Positions 61,657-64,000 of a DNA stretch of 64,000 nucleotides are shown piece by piece. How positions within the stretch are numbered: the stretch's first letter is position 1; the number at the start of each line of letters is the position of its first letter. The position numbers and the translations under genes were made by a program. The notes under the pieces are model-generated. The model made no database searches. It was not told the DNA's origin and was given only the letters and a program-made list of their open reading frames with translations. This DNA is from Streptomyces sp. NRRL B-3428 (GTDB taxonomy: Bacteria; Actinomycetota; Actinomycetes; Streptomycetales; Streptomycetaceae), in assembly GCA_000721375.1 (NCBI GenBank), contig JOGW01000001.1, forward strand, positions 310,001-374,000, in the 5' to 3' direction.

Positions 61657-62792
61657 GTCCGGCCCGACTCCGTACCGCTGTGCGCGGCCACCTCGCCCGG
61701 ATCCCCTTCAGGGCCCGTCTCGCCGCGGCCTTCGGCGGGCTCTTCCTGCTGGCCGGGGCCGGGCTGCTCGGCCTGGTCACGGTGCTCGCCAGGCGGGGCA
61801 TCGTGCAGCGGCTCGAGGCCATCGAGGTCATGCCTACCGCCGACGACGGTATTGCCCTGCGCAAGATCGACCTCAACGCCGCACAGACCGTCTCGGACAC
61901 CGCCATCCAGCAGATCCAGCTCTGGTCGGGGATCGGCCTGCTCCTGATGACCGGCCTGTCCGCGCTGCTCGGCTGGTGGCTCGCGGGCCGTGCCCTGCGC
62001 CCCGTGGCCGCCGTGACCGACGCCGCCCGCCGTATCGGCGAACAGAATCTGCACGAACGGATCCGGCTCACCGGTCCCGACGACGAACTGCACCGACTCG
62101 CCGACACCTTCGACACCATGCTCGACCGTCTGGAGAAGTCCTTCGACAGTCAGCGCCGGTTCGTCGCCAACGCCTCGCACGAGCTGCGCACTCCGCTGGC
62201 CGTGCAGCGCGCCCTGCTCGAAGTGGGTCTCGCCGACCCCCTGCCGCCCGGCCTCGCCGACGTACGCGACGACCTCCTCACCTCCAACCGGGACGCCGAG
62301 CGCCTCCTGAGCGCATTGCTCCTGCTGGCTCGCAGCGACCGCGGCCTGGAGGAGACCGAACCCGTCGACCTCGCCGCGCTCGCCCGTCAGGTGGTGGGTG
62401 AACTGCGCCCGTCGGCCGAGCGCGAAGGCATCCAACTCACGCTGAGTGCACACCCGTTGAATCTGGACGGCGACCCGGTGCTCCTGCGCCATCTGCTCAC
62501 CAACCTCGTCCGCAACGCCATCCAGTACAACGAGCCGGACGGCCGCCTCGAGGTCAGGATCAGCGGCCGTACCCTCACCGTCACCAACACCGGACGCCCG
62601 CTGACCGAGGACGAACTGCCCGCGCTCTTCGCCCCGTTCCAGCGTCTGGGCCAGGAGAGGACCGCGACCGAGGGCCACGGCCTCGGCCTGTCCATCGTGC
62701 GCTCGATCGCGACCGCCCACGGCGCCACCGTGACGGCGCAGCCGGGCGCGGCGGGAGGGCTCATCGTCCGCGTCGGCTTCCGCCCCGAGTAG
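61650..62792 (+). CDS. Sensor histidine kinase
   Basis: 380 residues. Two membrane helices (about 22-46 and 93-113) bracket a short outer loop of about 45 residues; a HAMP domain follows, then His177 in 'FVANASHELRTPLAVQ', the N-box Asn289 in 'NLVRNAIQYNE', and 'GHGLGLSIV' (342-350). The short loop suggests sensing within the membrane, as in kinases that work with ABC exporters. GTG start overlaps the regulator gene by seven bases. Confidence 0.92.
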   Translation: MLSPARLRTAVRGHLARIPFRARLAAAFGGLFLLAGAGLLGLVTVLARRGIVQRLEAIEVMPTADDGIALRKIDLNAAQTVSDTAIQQIQLWSGIGLLLMTGLSALLGWWLAGRALRPVAAVTDAARRIGEQNLHERIRLTGPDDELHRLADTFDTMLDRLEKSFDSQRRFVANASHELRTPLAVQRALLEVGLADPLPPGLADVRDDLLTSNRDAERLLSALLLLARSDRGLEETEPVDLAALARQVVGELRPSAEREGIQLTLSAHPLNLDGDPVLLRHLLTNLVRNAIQYNEPDGRLEVRISGRTLTVTNTGRPLTEDELPALFAPFQRLGQERTATEGHGLGLSIVRSIATAHGATVTAQPGAAGGLIVRVGFRPE

Positions 62793-62815
62793 CGCGAACA
62801 GCCGCACCACGGGAA

Positions 62816-62848
62816 GCCGCCCGGACCCCACACAGGGATCCGGGCGGC
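62816..62848. terminator. Terminator between the kinase and GH87-like genes
   Basis: A 10-bp stem (62816-62825 with 62839-62848), extended inward by CCC/GGG; it lies between convergent genes. Confidence 0.8.
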
Positions 62849-62869
62849 AGTGTTACGCAAGAGGCGAGG

Positions 62870-64000
62870 TCACAGGCCCGAGAGCTGCTGTCCCACCCGT
62901 GTCGCCGCCGGGGTCGTGCCCGCCCCGTTGATCACGAACTGCGAGCCCGGCTCGATCAGTACGTCGCCGTCGCGCGAATCGCTGATGTCCACGTTCGTCA
63001 GCGTCGCGCTGCCGCGCGCCCCGCCCATCGCGAGGATGCCCGAGCCGTTGTTGGACTTGGTGATGGTGACGTTCTCGATCTTCACGCCCGGCATCTCGCC
63101 GCCACCCGTCTTGAACTGGATGCCGTCGTACGTCGAATCGTGGATGTCCGTGTCGCGGATCGTCACGCCGGGGATGCTCGGCCCCTGGGCGAACAGCGTG
63201 ATCGCGCCGAACTCCTGGTCCTCGTTCCAGAAAGCCCCGCCCGTGCGGTACAGACCGTTGTTCGCGATCAGGGTCTGACCGGTGAACGGGATCGGGTCGT
63301 GGTCGGTGGCGAGCATGATCCCGGGGTAGTTCATCGTGTCGTACACGAGGTTGTTCTCGATCTTGTTGCCGTAACCGCCGTACACCGCGATGCCGTTGGC
63401 CCGCCACGGCAACTGCACCGTGTTGTTGCGGAAGGCGTTGTCGTGGCCGACGTCGACCGAGGTGTCCTTCACGTACTTGCTGGCCCAGACCGCGAGCGCG
63501 TCGTCGCCGGTGTTGCGGAAGGACGAGTTGTAGACGGTCGAGGTACGGGTGCCGTTGGTGAAGTTCACCCCGTCCGCGTACGTGTTGCGGATCCGCATCC
63601 CGCTGAACTCCAGGTTGTCGCCCGGGTTCCACAGCTCGGGGATGTTGGAGTAGTCACGGCCGACCCAGGCACCCACGTTGGCGTGCTCGATCCAGACATT
63701 GCTGATCTTGGTGTTCTTGCCGAGGCGGCCGTTGATCCCGACACCGCCCTCGGCGTTGCCGTCGCCGCCGCGGATCCGGCCCGAGCCGAAGATGGCGATG
63801 TCCGAGATCTTGGTGTTGTCGTCGATGTCGAAGCCGAAGTTGCCCTCGTGCGGATGGTTGATCCCGCCCGCGTCCTGCGGCTGCGTGAGGGTGTAGAGCT
63901 GCGAGTGCCACATGCCCGCGCCGCGGATGGTCACATCGCGGATGCCCACCTGGTTGAACTGCCCCCGGTTCTGCGGGTCGTCGGTGAGGATCTTCTGCTC
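62870..64000 (-). CDS. GH87-like (mycodextranase / alpha-1,3-glucanase) beta-helix glycosidase, 3' part
   Basis: The frame is open from the window edge to the stop, giving about 376 C-terminal residues. Repeated beta-helix strands with Asn/Asp turns are evident, with 'NTYADGVNFTNGTRTSTVYN' and 'SSFRNTGDDALAVWASKYV', whose acidic residues ('ADG', 'GDD') match the GH87 active site. GH87 enzymes hydrolyse alpha-1,3-glucan or nigeran outside the cell. The N-terminal part, including any signal and carbohydrate-binding domains, lies beyond 64000. Confidence 0.75.
   Translation of the reverse strand, partial: EQKILTDDPQNRGQFNQVGIRDVTIRGAGMWHSQLYTLTQPQDAGGINHPHEGNFGFDIDDNTKISDIAIFGSGRIRGGDGNAEGGVGINGRLGKNTKISNVWIEHANVGAWVGRDYSNIPELWNPGDNLEFSGMRIRNTYADGVNFTNGTRTSTVYNSSFRNTGDDALAVWASKYVKDTSVDVGHDNAFRNNTVQLPWRANGIAVYGGYGNKIENNLVYDTMNYPGIMLATDHDPIPFTGQTLIANNGLYRTGGAFWNEDQEFGAITLFAQGPSIPGVTIRDTDIHDSTYDGIQFKTGGGEMPGVKIENVTITKSNNGSGILAMGGARGSATLTNVDISDSRDGDVLIEPGSQFVINGAGTTPAATRVGQQLSGL

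Overview
The window is high-GC actinobacterial DNA, almost certainly a Streptomyces chromosome core region. The evidence is third-position GC bias, frequent GTG starts, purine-rich ribosome sites, ATGA/GTGA gene overlaps, leaderless starts, and a gene order (ngcEFG, rok7B7, xylFGH, dxs, permease, fadBA, orphan regulator, DUF3000, hemE, cgoX, hemQ) that I recall from the S. coelicolor SCO6005-SCO6041 region. That recollection was not checked here. No rRNA, tRNA, CRISPR array, transposase or integrase was seen.

Layout. 1-10.4 kb: amino-sugar and N-glycan scavenging. It holds the tail of a GlcNAc-kinase-like gene, a UPF0309 SIS protein, a large secreted GH92 alpha-mannosidase with its own operator, a gene-poor stretch of about 1.8 kb with a broken copy of the SIS gene end, tandem repeats and a DasR-type site, then the NgcEFG importer. 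10.4-13.1 kb: a likely insertion (small secreted protein, Gfo/Idh/MocA oxidoreductase, orphan RmlB-like dehydratase). 13.4-18.3 kb: ROK regulator and xylose-type ABC importer. 18.6-24.4 kb: dxs, amino-acid permease, polyprenyl-sugar-type glycosyltransferase, NYN nuclease. 24.5-30.6 kb: fadB-fadA, a divergent TetR/Ohr pair with two perfect operators, RNase D. 30.6-33.3 kb: atypical response regulator, DUF3000, hemE. 33.3-36.4 kb: three adjacent unknown genes built from six copies of a module with a CxHx(2-4)HP motif and a Cys-Pro about 40-49 residues later. 36.4-43.2 kb: CoA-disulfide-reductase-like flavoprotein, two peptidoglycan hydrolases without signal peptides plus a two-helix membrane protein, DUF4349, cgoX, hemQ. 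43.2-54.8 kb: secreted S33 peptidase, two TIGR04222 proteins (one with an eight-cysteine tail) coupled to a DUF692/MNIO enzyme, DUF4142, TetR, a frameshifted YrhB gene, arylamine N-acetyltransferase, PQQ-repeat protein, Pth2. 54.9-64 kb: AIM24, a small ABC exporter, a 45-residue zinc-ribbon protein, a MacB/FtsX-type exporter with a two-component system, and the 3' part of a GH87-like beta-helix glucanase running off the end.

How the genes work together. The left end reads as a system that trims mannose glycans outside the cell and imports and phosphorylates GlcNAc or chitobiose, with a predicted DasR link. The haem genes hemE, cgoX and hemQ are three steps of the coproporphyrin-dependent pathway, separated by genes of unknown role. 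The two most interesting undescribed units are the MNIO/Cys-rich TIGR04222 operon (a candidate peptide-modification system) and the CHH-CP repeat family beside hemE. Function assignments rest on motifs read by eye. No database search was run.
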